Shown: positions 8,041 through 16,172, counted from the first letter of the stretch. The stretch: 60,701 bases of DNA from an uncultured Clostridia bacterium (GCA_934749845.1 CAKVHQ010000007.1:1-60701), one strand, 5' to 3'. Numbers and translations: made by a program. The notes: generated by a model from the sequence alone, not told the origin.

Positions 8041-8076
8041 AAAAAACCTAAACTAAACTTTTAAGTTTAATTTAGG
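8041..8076 (-). terminator. Terminator of tRNA-Ser
   Basis: An imperfect stem between CCTAAACTAAACTT and AAGTTTAATTTAGG with a T run on the minus strand. Confidence 0.8.
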
Positions 8077-8081
8077 CTTGT

Positions 8082-8168
8082 TGGCGGAAGGGACAGGATT
8101 TGAACCTGCGGTGCTCATCGCACACCCGCTTTCCAAGCGAGCACATTCGACCACTCTGACACCCTTCC
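8082..8168 (-). tRNA. tRNA-Ser(GGA)
   Basis: An 87-nt class II tRNA with encoded CCA and a long variable arm. The acceptor GGAAGGG pairs with CCCTTCC, the anticodon loop has GGA in TTGGAAA, and the T arm has GGTTCAAATCC. It decodes UCC/UCU. It is flanked by its own promoter and terminator. Confidence 0.96.
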
Positions 8169-8196
8169 AAAATGTTGGTTACAATCAGTCTTTCAC

Positions 8197-8225
8197 ATTA
8201 TACATTAGTGCTTGGATTTTTGCAA
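8197..8225 (-). promoter_or_regulatory. Promoter of tRNA-Ser
   Basis: TTGCAA, 17-bp spacer, TATAAT on the minus strand, about 30 bases upstream of the tRNA. Confidence 0.8.
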
Positions 8226-8254
8226 GTTAATTTTTAAAAAATTAAACAAGTGTT

Positions 8255-8285
8255 AAAAAAGCCACTGTTTTAGTGGCATTTTTAT
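8255..8285 (-). terminator. Terminator of the DUF11 gene
   Basis: Stem AAAAAAGCCACT / AGTGGCATTTTT overlapping the stop of the DUF11 gene. Confidence 0.8.
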
Positions 8286-9043
8286 TATTTAACAAGCACA
8301 TCAAAAGTTATTGTTATTGTTTGATTTGGTGCAAGGTCGTCTAGTACAAAACTATTTGCTGGGTTAAGACCCGCTTTGCTTACGCCATCAATTTTAACGC
8401 TGTCTTCAACAAACTCGGTTCCGTCAGGAATTGGGTCGGTGAAGGTTAAATCGGTGTGAGTGTATGTTCCGTCGTTTGTTATTTCAATGGTGTAGGTTAA
8501 AGTGTTTCCAGCAACAACGGCACTTTTTCCTGCGTGCTTGTATAGGAGAACATCACTTGTGACGATATCAATTTTCGCTGTGTTACTGGTTAGTTGATAG
8601 TCGGTGCTGTCGATTGTTAAAGTAATGGTTGAAGCGTTAGAAACTTCGTCAACTTCCGGATATTCATCAATTAAAATATCATACGAAACAATTAGGTCAG
8701 CGCCAGAGCCACCCAAAGTAACCGGCAAAGTAAAGCCCGCAATTGCATCTAAATCTTCATGGTTAACACTGTCTATTTTAACAGAGCCTTCAACAAATGT
8801 AGCCCCTGTTAAAGTGTCTTTTAAATGGATATTTTCAAGCGTTATATCAGTGCTATTTGTTAGTTGAGTTGAAACAGTTAAAACAGTTTTTGGCATGCCA
8901 TAACTTTTTGAAGCAGTTTTATGAATAACAAAATCTGCGTCTAGGCTATTGGTTCGTTGAATATTACTTTTTGTTATAATTTCATTTTTTTCGCCCGAAA
9001 CCGTTATATACGATTTTAATTGCGCTGTGTTTAATATTGCCAT
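8285..9043 (-). CDS. DUF11-type repeat protein without signal peptide
   Basis: A 252-residue beta-rich protein with two DUF11-like (Ig/SdrD-like) repeats. The repeat signature occurs twice: GATFVEGSVKIDSV near residue 85 and GTEFVEDSVKIDGV near 210, each followed by a Gly/Ala/Leu segment and a strand ending in a Val-rich edge (SYDILIDEY and ITFDVLVK). DUF11 domains are usually tandem stalk units of secreted surface proteins, but the N-terminus MAILNTAQLKSYITV lacks a signal peptide and the C-terminus has no anchor. Such short, leaderless DUF11 proteins occur in clostridia; their role is unknown. The start follows TAGGAGAC. Confidence 0.8.
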   Translation of the reverse strand: MAILNTAQLKSYITVSGEKNEIITKSNIQRTNSLDADFVIHKTASKSYGMPKTVLTVSTQLTNSTDITLENIHLKDTLTGATFVEGSVKIDSVNHEDLDAIAGFTLPVTLGGSGADLIVSYDILIDEYPEVDEVSNASTITLTIDSTDYQLTSNTAKIDIVTSDVLLYKHAGKSAVVAGNTLTYTIEITNDGTYTHTDLTFTDPIPDGTEFVEDSVKIDGVSKAGLNPANSFVLDDLAPNQTITITFDVLVK

Positions 9044-9117
9044 AAGAGTCTCCTATTTTCAGTCTATTCATTTCATGGCAAAATGGTTAATTTTGAAAAT
9101 AAAATACTAAATCATAC

Positions 9118-9147
9118 AAAAAAAGCCACTTTTATAGTGACTTTTTT
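9118..9147 (-). terminator. Terminator of the GtrA gene
   Basis: Stem AAAAAGCCACT / AGTGACTTTTT with one mismatch and a T run. Confidence 0.7.
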
Positions 9148-9155
9148 ATAGTTTA

Positions 9156-9749
9156 TTATTCGTTTTCTGTGCTTTGACTAGATTGTTCTGCGTTTAGGCT
9201 TGTTTGTTCAACATTTTGGGCTATTGTATCCTGTTTTATTTGTTCGCTATGTTGAGTCGTTTCGTATTGTTTTATCTGTTCTTGATTTTGCTTACCGCTT
9301 TGGGCGGTGTTTATTGATTTTCTATACACAACATACCTTGTCCACAAAAATTCGGTTGCCATGTTAATAACCATAGTGATAAACAAAACTAAATATTCAT
9401 TCCAGCCCGCTTTTGTTAAAGCATTGCCCCACCAAATTGAAAGTGGAGTGAACACTAAATAATACGCGAACACAAGAAGCATTGCCACCGGCACATTGCT
9501 TGCACTTTTAAAAGTGAATTTTCGGTTAAAGGTAAAGTTCCACAAAACAGAAAGCACAAGCGAAATAAAGTACGATATCCCATATTTGTTTTCGCCGTCT
9601 TTAAAAACGAAAGTGCTGAGCAAAGTAAAACTTACAATTTGAATTACTCCTGCACTTATCGAAAACAGCACAAATTTTAAAGCGTTTATAATTTCTTGCT
9701 TTTTTGTTAATGTTACTTTTTCTTGCTTGTTTGATGTTTGATTTTCCAT
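9156..9749 (-). CDS. GtrA-like membrane protein
   Basis: A 197-residue protein of the GtrA/DPMS family: four transmembrane helices (about residues 22-50, 55-75, 88-108 and 120-140) with the family motif FTFNRKFTFKS after helix 2 and a basic end after helix 4. These proteins help move polyprenyl-linked sugars or act with glycosyltransferases in teichoic acid and polysaccharide synthesis. Residues 145-197 are a low-complexity Gln/Thr/Ser/Glu tail (ending EQSSQSTENE), unusual for the family. No glycosyltransferase is adjacent; the nearest lies at 18.7 kb. The start follows AGGAG. Confidence 0.9.
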   Translation of the reverse strand: MENQTSNKQEKVTLTKKQEIINALKFVLFSISAGVIQIVSFTLLSTFVFKDGENKYGISYFISLVLSVLWNFTFNRKFTFKSASNVPVAMLLVFAYYLVFTPLSIWWGNALTKAGWNEYLVLFITMVINMATEFLWTRYVVYRKSINTAQSGKQNQEQIKQYETTQHSEQIKQDTIAQNVEQTSLNAEQSSQSTENE

Positions 9750-9783
9750 AGTACTCCTAAAATTACTTTAAGATTTTAGCATA

Positions 9784-9823
9784 AAAAAACTCTTTAACCT
9801 AATGTTCTTGGTTAAGAGTTTTT
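9784..9823 (-). terminator. Terminator of sodC
   Basis: A long stem, AAAACTCTTTAACC with GGTTAAGAGTTTTT, just after the sodC stop on the minus strand. Confidence 0.85.
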
Positions 9824-9827
9824 GTGT

Positions 9828-10304
9828 TTATAAACTTAAAACTTTTGTTTTTTCAATTATTCCGCAAGCAATTCTAGAACCAGAATTTCCACTTGGCTGT
9901 GTTGTAAAATCGTCTGGGTCGTGATGAATTATCATGCTTTTATCAATAACTTCGCTAACTTTAAATCTGTCGGTAAAAACCACCATAAACGCATTGCCGT
10001 CGTTTGAAAATAAACAAGGCAAGTCGCCCTTGTGGCAAGGGTGAGGACCTTCGCCATAATGACCGCCACTTGAAGTAAAATCGCCTTCACATTCGCCTTT
10101 TTGATGAATGTGAAAACCAAAAATATTGGTGTTTGTTTTTGGCAAGTTGCTTACAAAGCATACCAGCACACAGCCTTCGTCAAACTGATAAAAATCAACT
10201 TTCCCGCGAATGTCACGAAAATCTTCTCCACCAAAAATATTGGCAACGGCACTAGGTTTTGCGTTTACAATTTTTTTAAGTAACATTTCATTTTGATTTT
10301 CCAT
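9828..10304 (-). CDS. sodC: Cu/Zn superoxide dismutase, no signal peptide
   Basis: SodC dismutates superoxide to oxygen and peroxide. The metal ligands are visible: H65 and H67 in FGFHIHQKGEC, H82 in GGHY, H88 and H91 with D94 in PHPCHKGDLP, and H127 in IIHHDPDDF. C72 and C147 (RIACG) form the conserved intrasubunit disulfide pair. The 158 residues begin MENQNEMLLKK with no signal peptide or lipobox, so the product should be cytosolic, whereas most bacterial SodC proteins are exported. Its presence in a probable anaerobe points to oxygen exposure; a PerR-like gene lies at 23.3 kb. Confidence 0.92.
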   Translation of the reverse strand: MENQNEMLLKKIVNAKPSAVANIFGGEDFRDIRGKVDFYQFDEGCVLVCFVSNLPKTNTNIFGFHIHQKGECEGDFTSSGGHYGEGPHPCHKGDLPCLFSNDGNAFMVVFTDRFKVSEVIDKSMIIHHDPDDFTTQPSGNSGSRIACGIIEKTKVLSL

Positions 10305-10451
10305 ATAATGTTGCTCCCATTAACTAATATTTATATATTTCTTAAAGCAATTTTTTGTTACTTAAAAATGTTTACCATTTGACTTTAATTTGAAGAATGG
10401 AGTAATATTTTTATGAGCATAAAATTTTATAAAATTAGGAGTGAGTGAGAT

Positions 10452-11675
10452 TTGAAAGAAAAAATACAGTTCATAAATTATTCTGGCGAGTTTGAAAGTG
10501 AAAATTTTGTTGTTAATAATTTATCTTCCCCTGAATCATTTGATGATTATGATATAAATATAATTGACCTTTCTAGTAAAGAAATTTGGAGAAATGACTC
10601 TGCGTTCGCAAATTCTATAAATAGCTATCAAGATATAAAAAATATTTCAATAATGTTACATAAAATCAACAGTAAAATTCTTGTGGTTCTGCCACAAAAT
10701 TTAGAATATGAATATGCTTTAAACTATATAAATGAAAAATTAGAATATCTACACTCATTGGAACTGAAAAATTGTTTATCGCTTGTTAATATGATTATAG
10801 AAAAACTATTAAATATTAGTTACGAGCGTAATTGGCTACTCTATAGTAGAACAAAATCGCTTATTGCAAATAAAGAATTTTCAAGCGACTTTGTTTTTCG
10901 TAATTTTGGAAAAATTGTTACGCTGTCGGCTAGCAAAACTTTAATTACAACAATATTGACTGGTGGAATAACATTTACAACATTGAATTTACAAACAGAA
11001 AAAGACTTTCAATCTATGTTTGAACAACTTAAGTGGACAACTACAGAAGAAGTTGTTCCAGAGTGGATTAAAGATGTAAATTTTTTTAACGATAACCAAC
11101 TAAGGCAAGACGAATTAGAGAAAGAAGAACAGTTAAAAAAAATAACACTTGAGATGTCTACAATAAAAAATAAGTTGAACGAAAATTTGTTTTATAAAAG
11201 CATTTTATATAAGACGGGAGAAAGTTTAGTTGAAGTAGTCAATGTTATGCTAAAGGATATGCTAAACTATAATTACGAAAATTTTGTTGATGAAAAGGAA
11301 GAAGATTTTTTAATAAATTATGACGATAAATATTTTATAGGAGAAATTAAGGGCGTAAATTCTAATATTACGAGAAGTATTGTTTCTCAAACTGCTACCC
11401 ACCGAGATTTATTTTTAGAAAAGGAGGGAAACCAAGATAAAAAAGCATTTGCTATTGCGATTATAAATAGGCAAAAAAATAAAAATCTTGTTGAGCGTGA
11501 TTTTATAACAGAAGATGTTATCAATTTAGCAAAAAGTAATGATGTTTTAATTATTCCAGCGGAACAATTTTTAAAATTATATGAAATGTTTAAAAATAAC
11601 CAAATTACATCATCAAAAATAGTAGACTTATTAAGCAGTCAAAAAGGCGTTATAAATTTAGAACTTGTTGATTAA
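10452..11675 (+). CDS. PD-(D/E)XK nuclease-like protein of unknown role
   Basis: A 407-residue soluble protein. The C-terminal third has a PD-(D/E)XK nuclease pattern: D285 in EEDFLINY, then E298 and K300 in FIGEIKG after a short hairpin, and a later helix with SQTATHRDLF (the Q/T-rich helix that often follows in restriction-like folds). The N-terminal 200 residues are mixed alpha/beta with no recognised family; a coiled coil lies at about 215-250. The start is TTG preceded by AGGAG; no ATG is in frame nearby. Codons are richer in AAT, GAT and ATA than in flanking genes, which suggests transfer. It stands alone, so it could be a single-gene defence nuclease, but no partner confirms that. Confidence 0.7.
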   Translation: MKEKIQFINYSGEFESENFVVNNLSSPESFDDYDINIIDLSSKEIWRNDSAFANSINSYQDIKNISIMLHKINSKILVVLPQNLEYEYALNYINEKLEYLHSLELKNCLSLVNMIIEKLLNISYERNWLLYSRTKSLIANKEFSSDFVFRNFGKIVTLSASKTLITTILTGGITFTTLNLQTEKDFQSMFEQLKWTTTEEVVPEWIKDVNFFNDNQLRQDELEKEEQLKKITLEMSTIKNKLNENLFYKSILYKTGESLVEVVNVMLKDMLNYNYENFVDEKEEDFLINYDDKYFIGEIKGVNSNITRSIVSQTATHRDLFLEKEGNQDKKAFAIAIINRQKNKNLVERDFITEDVINLAKSNDVLIIPAEQFLKLYEMFKNNQITSSKIVDLLSSQKGVINLELVD

Positions 11676-11696
11676 AATTTTACAATTTTTTGTTAC

Positions 11697-11729
11697 AAAA
11701 AAGCAGTTGAAACCTAACAACTGCTTTTT
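11697..11729. terminator. Bidirectional terminator
   Basis: A stem of about 12 bp, AAAAAGCAGTTG / CAACTGCTTTTT, between the convergent nuclease and radical SAM genes. Confidence 0.85.
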
Positions 11730-11749
11730 AACAATATTTGAAAGTTATA

Positions 11750-12580
11750 TTAAATATTACTTAAATCGGTGGTGAGCATAGCATTAAGTTCCTTATACTT
11801 ATTTGGAACTAACTGCCATAGTTCGTCTATGGTTTTATCCATAGCGTTTCCAAGAACATAATCGCCTTTGTTTATTGGTGGGTGAAGAACCACATTTCCG
11901 TTCGAGCGAATTAAGAAATGTTTGCCTTTAGACCACTTAAAAACTCTCATGCTACTTGTTTTTTGTGGGTATTGTCTTAAAAGTTTTTTTGCTTCCTTTT
12001 CTCCAATAAGTCCGTCTAGTGTTTGTGCTTTGCCAACGGGTATTATTGGTATTAAAACAATTTGATATAAGTTAAATTCTTGCAATTTATCTAATATTTG
12101 ATATAAGTGCTTAACATTGTTTTTAAACAACGGAATTTTAACTTGTACCTTAATTTTTGTTAAACAAACTAATTTTAGCATTTGCCAAAATCGTTGTTCA
12201 TCAAATGCTTTTGATTGAGTATTTGCATGCCAACTTCTATTCAATCCATAAAAAGATATTCTAATTTTCTTAAAGTATTTTTCAATCTGCTTGATATTGC
12301 CTTCGTTTATAAGCGAAGCGTTTGTGTCTAGCGTGAGAATAGTTTTTCTCAACTTAACTTTCTCAAGTAACTCGAAAAGTCCTTTATAGAGTAATGGCTC
12401 GCCCCCAGTAACAGTAATACTTTGAATATTATCTTTACAAATATTGTTAAATATATTAACCCAACTGCTAACTTTAAGTTCGTAGTCGTGTTTGTTCGCA
12501 AAGCAATGTTTACATCTAAAGTTACATCTGTCGGTAATTTCAACAATAACTCTGCTTGGTTTTTTTATTAAATTTTCCAT
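11750..12580 (-). CDS. Radical SAM protein with reduced SPASM-like C-terminus
   Basis: A 276-residue radical SAM enzyme: C19, C23 and C26 in DRCNFRCKHC bind the [4Fe-4S] cluster, and TVTGGEPLL near residue 60 binds SAM. The C-terminus has the layout of a SPASM/Twitch region (NGNVVLHPPINKGDYVLGNAMDKTIDELW) but lacks the Cys that would hold auxiliary clusters. The family architecture resembles peptide- or cofactor-modifying enzymes; no substrate can be assigned. The leader is unusual: the best ribosome site (AGGAGGA at 12611-12617) lies about 30 bases upstream of the ATG, with a small hairpin (CAGTA / TACTG) in between. A 34-codon ORF (12540-12644) overlaps this leader in another frame. An in-frame TGA just upstream rules out an earlier start. 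Confidence 0.88.
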   Translation of the reverse strand: MENLIKKPSRVIVEITDRCNFRCKHCFANKHDYELKVSSWVNIFNNICKDNIQSITVTGGEPLLYKGLFELLEKVKLRKTILTLDTNASLINEGNIKQIEKYFKKIRISFYGLNRSWHANTQSKAFDEQRFWQMLKLVCLTKIKVQVKIPLFKNNVKHLYQILDKLQEFNLYQIVLIPIIPVGKAQTLDGLIGEKEAKKLLRQYPQKTSSMRVFKWSKGKHFLIRSNGNVVLHPPINKGDYVLGNAMDKTIDELWQLVPNKYKELNAMLTTDLSNI

Positions 12581-12648
12581 AATTTTTCAGTAAAAATTTG
12601 TACTGAGTGTTCCTCCTAAATTGTTTAGATTTAGAAGTTGGCATGGTT

Positions 12649-12677
12649 ATTCTATCAAAATTTGGCATAAAAGTCAA
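12649..12677 (-). promoter_or_regulatory. Promoter of the radical SAM gene
   Basis: TTGACT, 17-bp spacer, TAGAAT on the minus strand; the predicted leader is about 60 nt. Confidence 0.75.
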
Positions 12678-13019
12678 CTAATTAAAATTTTAGTAAAAAT
12701 GCTACATTTTAATCAGTACTTTTAAAGTGCTTATTTACTAAAACTTTTATTAAAATTAACAACACTTTATTTGTTTTTAAGCCAAATTCTATGCTAAATC
12801 ATATACGATTATAATGCTCAAAAGTTGCATATTTTTGTATGAATAAGTTTTTGCTTTTAGTGCTTGATTCAAATTTTTAGGCTTTATTATAGCATAATTA
12901 CTTTTTAAAATTATTGGCATTTTTTTAATTTATTCGGCAAAAAACATTAAAAAAACAATAAAAATGTTTAAAAAACGCCTAAAAAGACTGCATTTTGGTT
13001 AAATTAAACAACTTTTGGT

Positions 13020-13047
13020 TTGAAAAATGTTATATTTTCTATATAAT
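13020..13047 (+). promoter_or_regulatory. Promoter of the membrane/LURP operon
   Basis: TTGAAA, 16-bp spacer, TATAAT; ribosome site AAGGAGAG just upstream of the ATG at 13072. Confidence 0.75.
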
Positions 13048-13071
13048 ATTTTTATAAGGAGAGTTGCCATG

Positions 13072-13497
13072 AATAAAACCTATGCAAGCATTTATGCTGA
13101 CCATTTTGGTAAAATCACGTCCAACTTGTCAATTTTTGGCGTATCACTAATGGCTATCATTTTGCTAGGCTCAATAATTTCCATTTTGTTTTATGTCTTT
13201 TCGCTGTTTTTGGCGTTTATAATCATAATCACAACAATGGGAACGATTTTCATTTCGTATCCAAATTTTATACATGACATGGTTAATGTTAATGGTGCAC
13301 TACCAAAAATATCAATGGCGTGCTTAAACGCGTTTCCATATATCTTTGGTGTTACGTTAGCGATGTCGATATTATCACTGGTATTTTTATGTATTGATAA
13401 AGACAGAAGGTCTGTGCCAAGAATAGTATTTTCTAGTGTAATTTTAGGCCTTGTTGTTGTCTTTGGAGTTCTATTCTTGCTAGGAGGTTTTAAATAA
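13072..13497 (+). CDS. Unknown membrane protein, first gene of a three-gene operon
   Basis: Not recognised. A 141-residue protein with four predicted transmembrane helices (about residues 20-45, 45-65, 90-110 and 120-138) and short loops. The ATG at 13072 is chosen because AAGGAGAG lies at ideal distance and the -10 box falls inside the longer frame that starts at 13027. Its stop overlaps the next ATG by one base, which implies translational coupling. Confidence 0.8.
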   Translation, partial: NKTYASIYADHFGKITSNLSIFGVSLMAIILLGSIISILFYVFSLFLAFIIIITTMGTIFISYPNFIHDMVNVNGALPKISMACLNAFPYIFGVTLAMSILSLVFLCIDKDRRSVPRIVFSSVILGLVVVFGVLFLLGGFK

Positions 13498-14003
13498 TGA
13501 ACACACTAGATTTAAAAATACAAGGTGGCAGGGGATTAAAACCAATAATTAAAATTGATGGCAACGTTGTAAATTATAAAAGAAATAAAAACCAATCCAT
13601 AGAAATCAAACACGAAACAGATAAAAATAATGTAAGTTTGTCCATCGAAAATGTTTTAGAAATAAACGGTCCTTGTTGGTGGCTTGTGCAAATGTTGTTC
13701 TTTGTTGTTTCAATATTTGGGATATTTAACACCAAATTAGAAAAAATGTGTTATGTGATTTCATATAAATGCACCTTTTCATTAAATGAAGGCAACAACA
13801 CCGCGGTCATTAAAATTGGAAAGTTGCAAGATAAAGCAGAAGTTGTTACAGTGGTAACCAACACAGAATATTTGGTTGAAAAAAATGAATGCGTTTTGGA
13901 TGAAAAAGCACAAAAACGCAAAAAAATATTAAAAGTTTCAAAAATTTTGGCATGGATTTTATTAGTAGTAATAGCAATACTTTTAATTTGTGTAAGGAGA
14001 TAA
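13497..14003 (+). CDS. Unknown membrane-anchored protein, second gene of the operon
   Basis: Not recognised. 168 residues: a short beta-rich N-terminal part (LDLKIQGGRGLKPIIKIDG), a hydrophobic segment at about 59-78 (WWLVQMLFFVVSIFGIF), a further beta-rich part, and a C-terminal transmembrane helix (ILAWILLVVIAILLICV) ending in Arg-Arg. The gene overlaps its upstream neighbour by one base and is one base from the next, so the three products probably act together at the membrane. Confidence 0.75.
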   Translation: MNTLDLKIQGGRGLKPIIKIDGNVVNYKRNKNQSIEIKHETDKNNVSLSIENVLEINGPCWWLVQMLFFVVSIFGIFNTKLEKMCYVISYKCTFSLNEGNNTAVIKIGKLQDKAEVVTVVTNTEYLVEKNECVLDEKAQKRKKILKVSKILAWILLVVIAILLICVRR

Positions 14004-14004
14004 T

Positions 14005-14487
14005 ATGAAGTTAATTGTAAAAAATAAGTTAATATCATGGGGCGGTTCTTCAACCGTTTTAGATGAAAATGGAAATGTAATTTTTAAGGTTAAAGGCAAA
14101 GTTTTTAGTTTAAGACGAAAAAAAGTAATTTGTGACGCAACAGGAAAAAAACTTTATATTGTAAAAAACAAGTTATTTAATTTCTGGACTCATAAAAGTT
14201 TCATCTATGATGCAAATAAACAAAAAATTGCAAGTGTAAAGAACAGAGGATTTAAAGGTGGATACGATGTTTTGGGCTACGAAGATGAAATCTCCCTTGA
14301 AGGTTGGGGACTTAAAGGCTACACCATTTTGAAAGACGGAGAAGAAATTGGTGAAGTTAAAACTCATATCTTATCTGTTGCCGATTCGTATGAAGTTACC
14401 GTGGCAGACGACCAAGACCCAGCATTTGTTGTTGCCTTGATTATTGCTATCGACAATGTTAAAGATAATTCAACAAAACATAATTAA
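14005..14487 (+). CDS. LURP-one-related (tubby-like fold) protein
   Basis: A 160-residue protein that fits the LOR/YxjI family (PF04525). It has repeated beta-hairpin units of the form D-x-x-G-N/K (VLDENGNVIFKVKGKVFSL, CDATGKKLYIVKNKL, YDANKQKIASVKNR), and ends with a hydrophobic helix (PAFVVALIIAIDNV), as the tubby-like barrel has at its centre. Members are thought to bind phosphoinositides or act as membrane-tethered scaffolds; bacterial functions are unknown. It is the last gene of the operon with two membrane proteins, which fits a membrane-associated role. Confidence 0.82.
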   Translation: MKLIVKNKLISWGGSSTVLDENGNVIFKVKGKVFSLRRKKVICDATGKKLYIVKNKLFNFWTHKSFIYDANKQKIASVKNRGFKGGYDVLGYEDEISLEGWGLKGYTILKDGEEIGEVKTHILSVADSYEVTVADDQDPAFVVALIIAIDNVKDNSTKHN

Positions 14488-14511
14488 AAAAAGTGCTTAT
14501 GCACTTTTTTT
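14486..14511. terminator. Bidirectional terminator
   Basis: Stem AAAAAAGTGC / GCACTTTTTT between the LURP gene and the convergent SUF scaffold gene. Confidence 0.85.
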
Positions 14512-15430
14512 ATTCTAACATGAAACTTGCAATTATGGCATCTTCTGCTTCTTTTTCGGTTAACCCCAAGGTTTGCAATTTAATAATTTCATCGCCAGCA
14601 ATTTTTCCAATGGCTGCTTCGTGAACCAAGGTGCTTTCGATGTGTTTGGCTTTTATTTCTGGAATAGACACAATTTGCCCTTTATCTAAAATAATTCCGT
14701 CACATTCAACATGCCCAAAGCACTCGTTGTTTCCTTCAACCATGCTTTTAAATGTTTGTTTGGATTTATCTCTTGCTACCGACCTTGAAACAACTTCAAC
14801 ACTGCTTTTTTTGCCCATTAGTTTAACTTTAAAATTTGTTTTGGCTGTTTGTTCTTCGGTTGTTAAAATTTTTTCTTTAATAACAAGTTTGGCATTTTTG
14901 CCAACGCTAGCAAATGTTTTTCGGTCGGCGTAGGTAACGCCTTTAATTTGCGTGGTTTCCATTTCCATAAAACTATTTTCTTTCATGAAAACTTTTGTGG
15001 TTGGGTTAAGCACTCTTTCGGCTTCACTTGTGCCAATGCCAAGATGCTTTTCGATATATTTAACTTTTGCATTTTTGTCTATGTGAAAAACATGTATTCC
15101 GTCGTGTTCGCTTAACTTGCTACTGCAATTATAAATTCCACAACCAGCAACAATGGTCACGTCACAATTTTCGCCCACATAAAAGTCGTTATACACAACA
15201 TCGTTAAATCCTGCTTGGGATAGCATTACTGGAATATGAACACTCTTGTTTTTTGTGTTTGGTTTGATAATAATGTCTATGCCGGGCTTGTCAAGTTTTG
15301 GCTTTATTTCAATTTCGCTAGTGGATTGCCTTGCTTCGCTTTTTCCGTTAACTCTAAAGTTATATGCCCCTTGTGGCATGGAATCTAAATCTGCAATCTG
15401 ATTTAAAAGTTGTTTGCTAATATCGTCCAT
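14510..15430 (-). CDS. SufB/SufD-family Fe-S scaffold (SmsB-like)
   Basis: The 306-residue protein is a right-handed beta-helix of the SufBD family, which forms the scaffold on which [Fe-S] clusters are built with SufC. The conserved C-terminal region is present: GHVECDGII with the Cys and STLVHEAAIGKI with the His that correspond to the SufB cluster site. At 306 residues it is far shorter than SufB (about 470) and lacks the N-terminal extension. It lies just downstream of sufC, with no sufD, sufS or sufU in the window. This fits the minimal two-gene SUF-like (SmsCB) machinery, where one SufB-like protein probably dimerises. Confidence 0.9.
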   Translation of the reverse strand: MDDISKQLLNQIADLDSMPQGAYNFRVNGKSEARQSTSEIEIKPKLDKPGIDIIIKPNTKNKSVHIPVMLSQAGFNDVVYNDFYVGENCDVTIVAGCGIYNCSSKLSEHDGIHVFHIDKNAKVKYIEKHLGIGTSEAERVLNPTTKVFMKENSFMEMETTQIKGVTYADRKTFASVGKNAKLVIKEKILTTEEQTAKTNFKVKLMGKKSSVEVVSRSVARDKSKQTFKSMVEGNNECFGHVECDGIILDKGQIVSIPEIKAKHIESTLVHEAAIGKIAGDEIIKLQTLGLTEKEAEDAIIASFMLE

Positions 15431-15458
15431 CTTTTCTCCTTAATAATACTTTGTCTTA

Positions 15459-16172
15459 CTAATTGCTAGCCTTGCTCAATCGCGTGCAAGACTTGTTCTC
15501 ACTAATTTTGTCTAACATCTCGTTTGCCTTGCCAAATGCTTCAATTTCTCCTGAATTTAATAGTAGTATTCGGTCCGCTTTTTCAATCAATCTTTTTTGG
15601 TGGCTAACAATTATGTTTGAACCTGTTTTAGTTTCAAAAATGTTAACTAAATTGTCAAAACTCCAAATGTCAATGCCCGCTTCTGGTTCGTCAAACAAAT
15701 TTAGTTTTGCTTGCCTAATTAACACTGAAGCAATTTCAATACGCTTTTGTTCGCCACCAGATAGTTTGTTGTTTAACTCCCTGTCAAGATAGTCCCTAGC
15801 GCATATTCCAAGTTTAGATAAAACATCGCAGTTTTCACTTAACTTATTTTGTTTTTGAGAAGCAATTTCAAGCAATTTTTTAACTGTCATACCTTTAAAA
15901 CATACTGGTGTTTGAAATGAAAAAGCAATGCCTAATTTTGCATGTTCGTCTATTGACAAATCTGTTATATTTTTTCCATCAAAAATAATTTCGCCACTTG
16001 TTGGCTTTAATATGCCCATTATGATTTTAAGCAAAGTGCTTTTTCCACTTCCGTTATGACCTGTAATAACTAAATTTTCGTGGTCAAGAGCAGTGAATGA
16101 AATATTTTTTAAAATTTGTTTTTGCTTTCCGTTTTGCGAAACAACATAATTTATATTTTTAACTTCTAACAT
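15459..16172 (-). CDS. sufC: SufC-family ATPase of Fe-S assembly (SmsC-like)
   Basis: A 237-residue soluble ABC ATPase: Walker A GHNGSGKST, Q-loop SFQTP, signature LSGGEQKR, Walker B LNLFDEPEAGID and switch His in VSHQKR. The DEPEAGID form and the length are typical of SufC, which drives conformational change in the SufBD scaffold. The start chosen (ATG at 16172) follows GAGG at proper distance; a longer frame from 16199 lacks a ribosome site. The SufB-like gene follows 28 bases after the stop, so they form an operon. Confidence 0.92.
   Translation of the reverse strand: MLEVKNINYVVSQNGKQKQILKNISFTALDHENLVITGHNGSGKSTLLKIIMGILKPTSGEIIFDGKNITDLSIDEHAKLGIAFSFQTPVCFKGMTVKKLLEIASQKQNKLSENCDVLSKLGICARDYLDRELNNKLSGGEQKRIEIASVLIRQAKLNLFDEPEAGIDIWSFDNLVNIFETKTGSNIIVSHQKRLIEKADRILLLNSGEIEAFGKANEMLDKISENKSCTRLSKASN

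Larger units (their letters stand above)
12581..13071. other. AT-rich intergenic region
   Basis: It holds the radical SAM leader and promoter on one side and the promoter of the membrane/LURP operon on the other. In between is a near-perfect inverted repeat, AAAATTTTAGTAAAA at 12684-12698 and TTTACTAAAACTTTT at 12734-12748. A related pair occurs at 25617-25700. No RNA family or convincing gene is seen. Confidence 0.6.

Noticed and set aside
12540..12644. RiPP precursor upstream of the radical SAM gene
   Set aside because: The 34-codon ORF has only one Cys, is basic and overlaps the enzyme start; no protease or transporter is near. Kept only as a translational-control idea.
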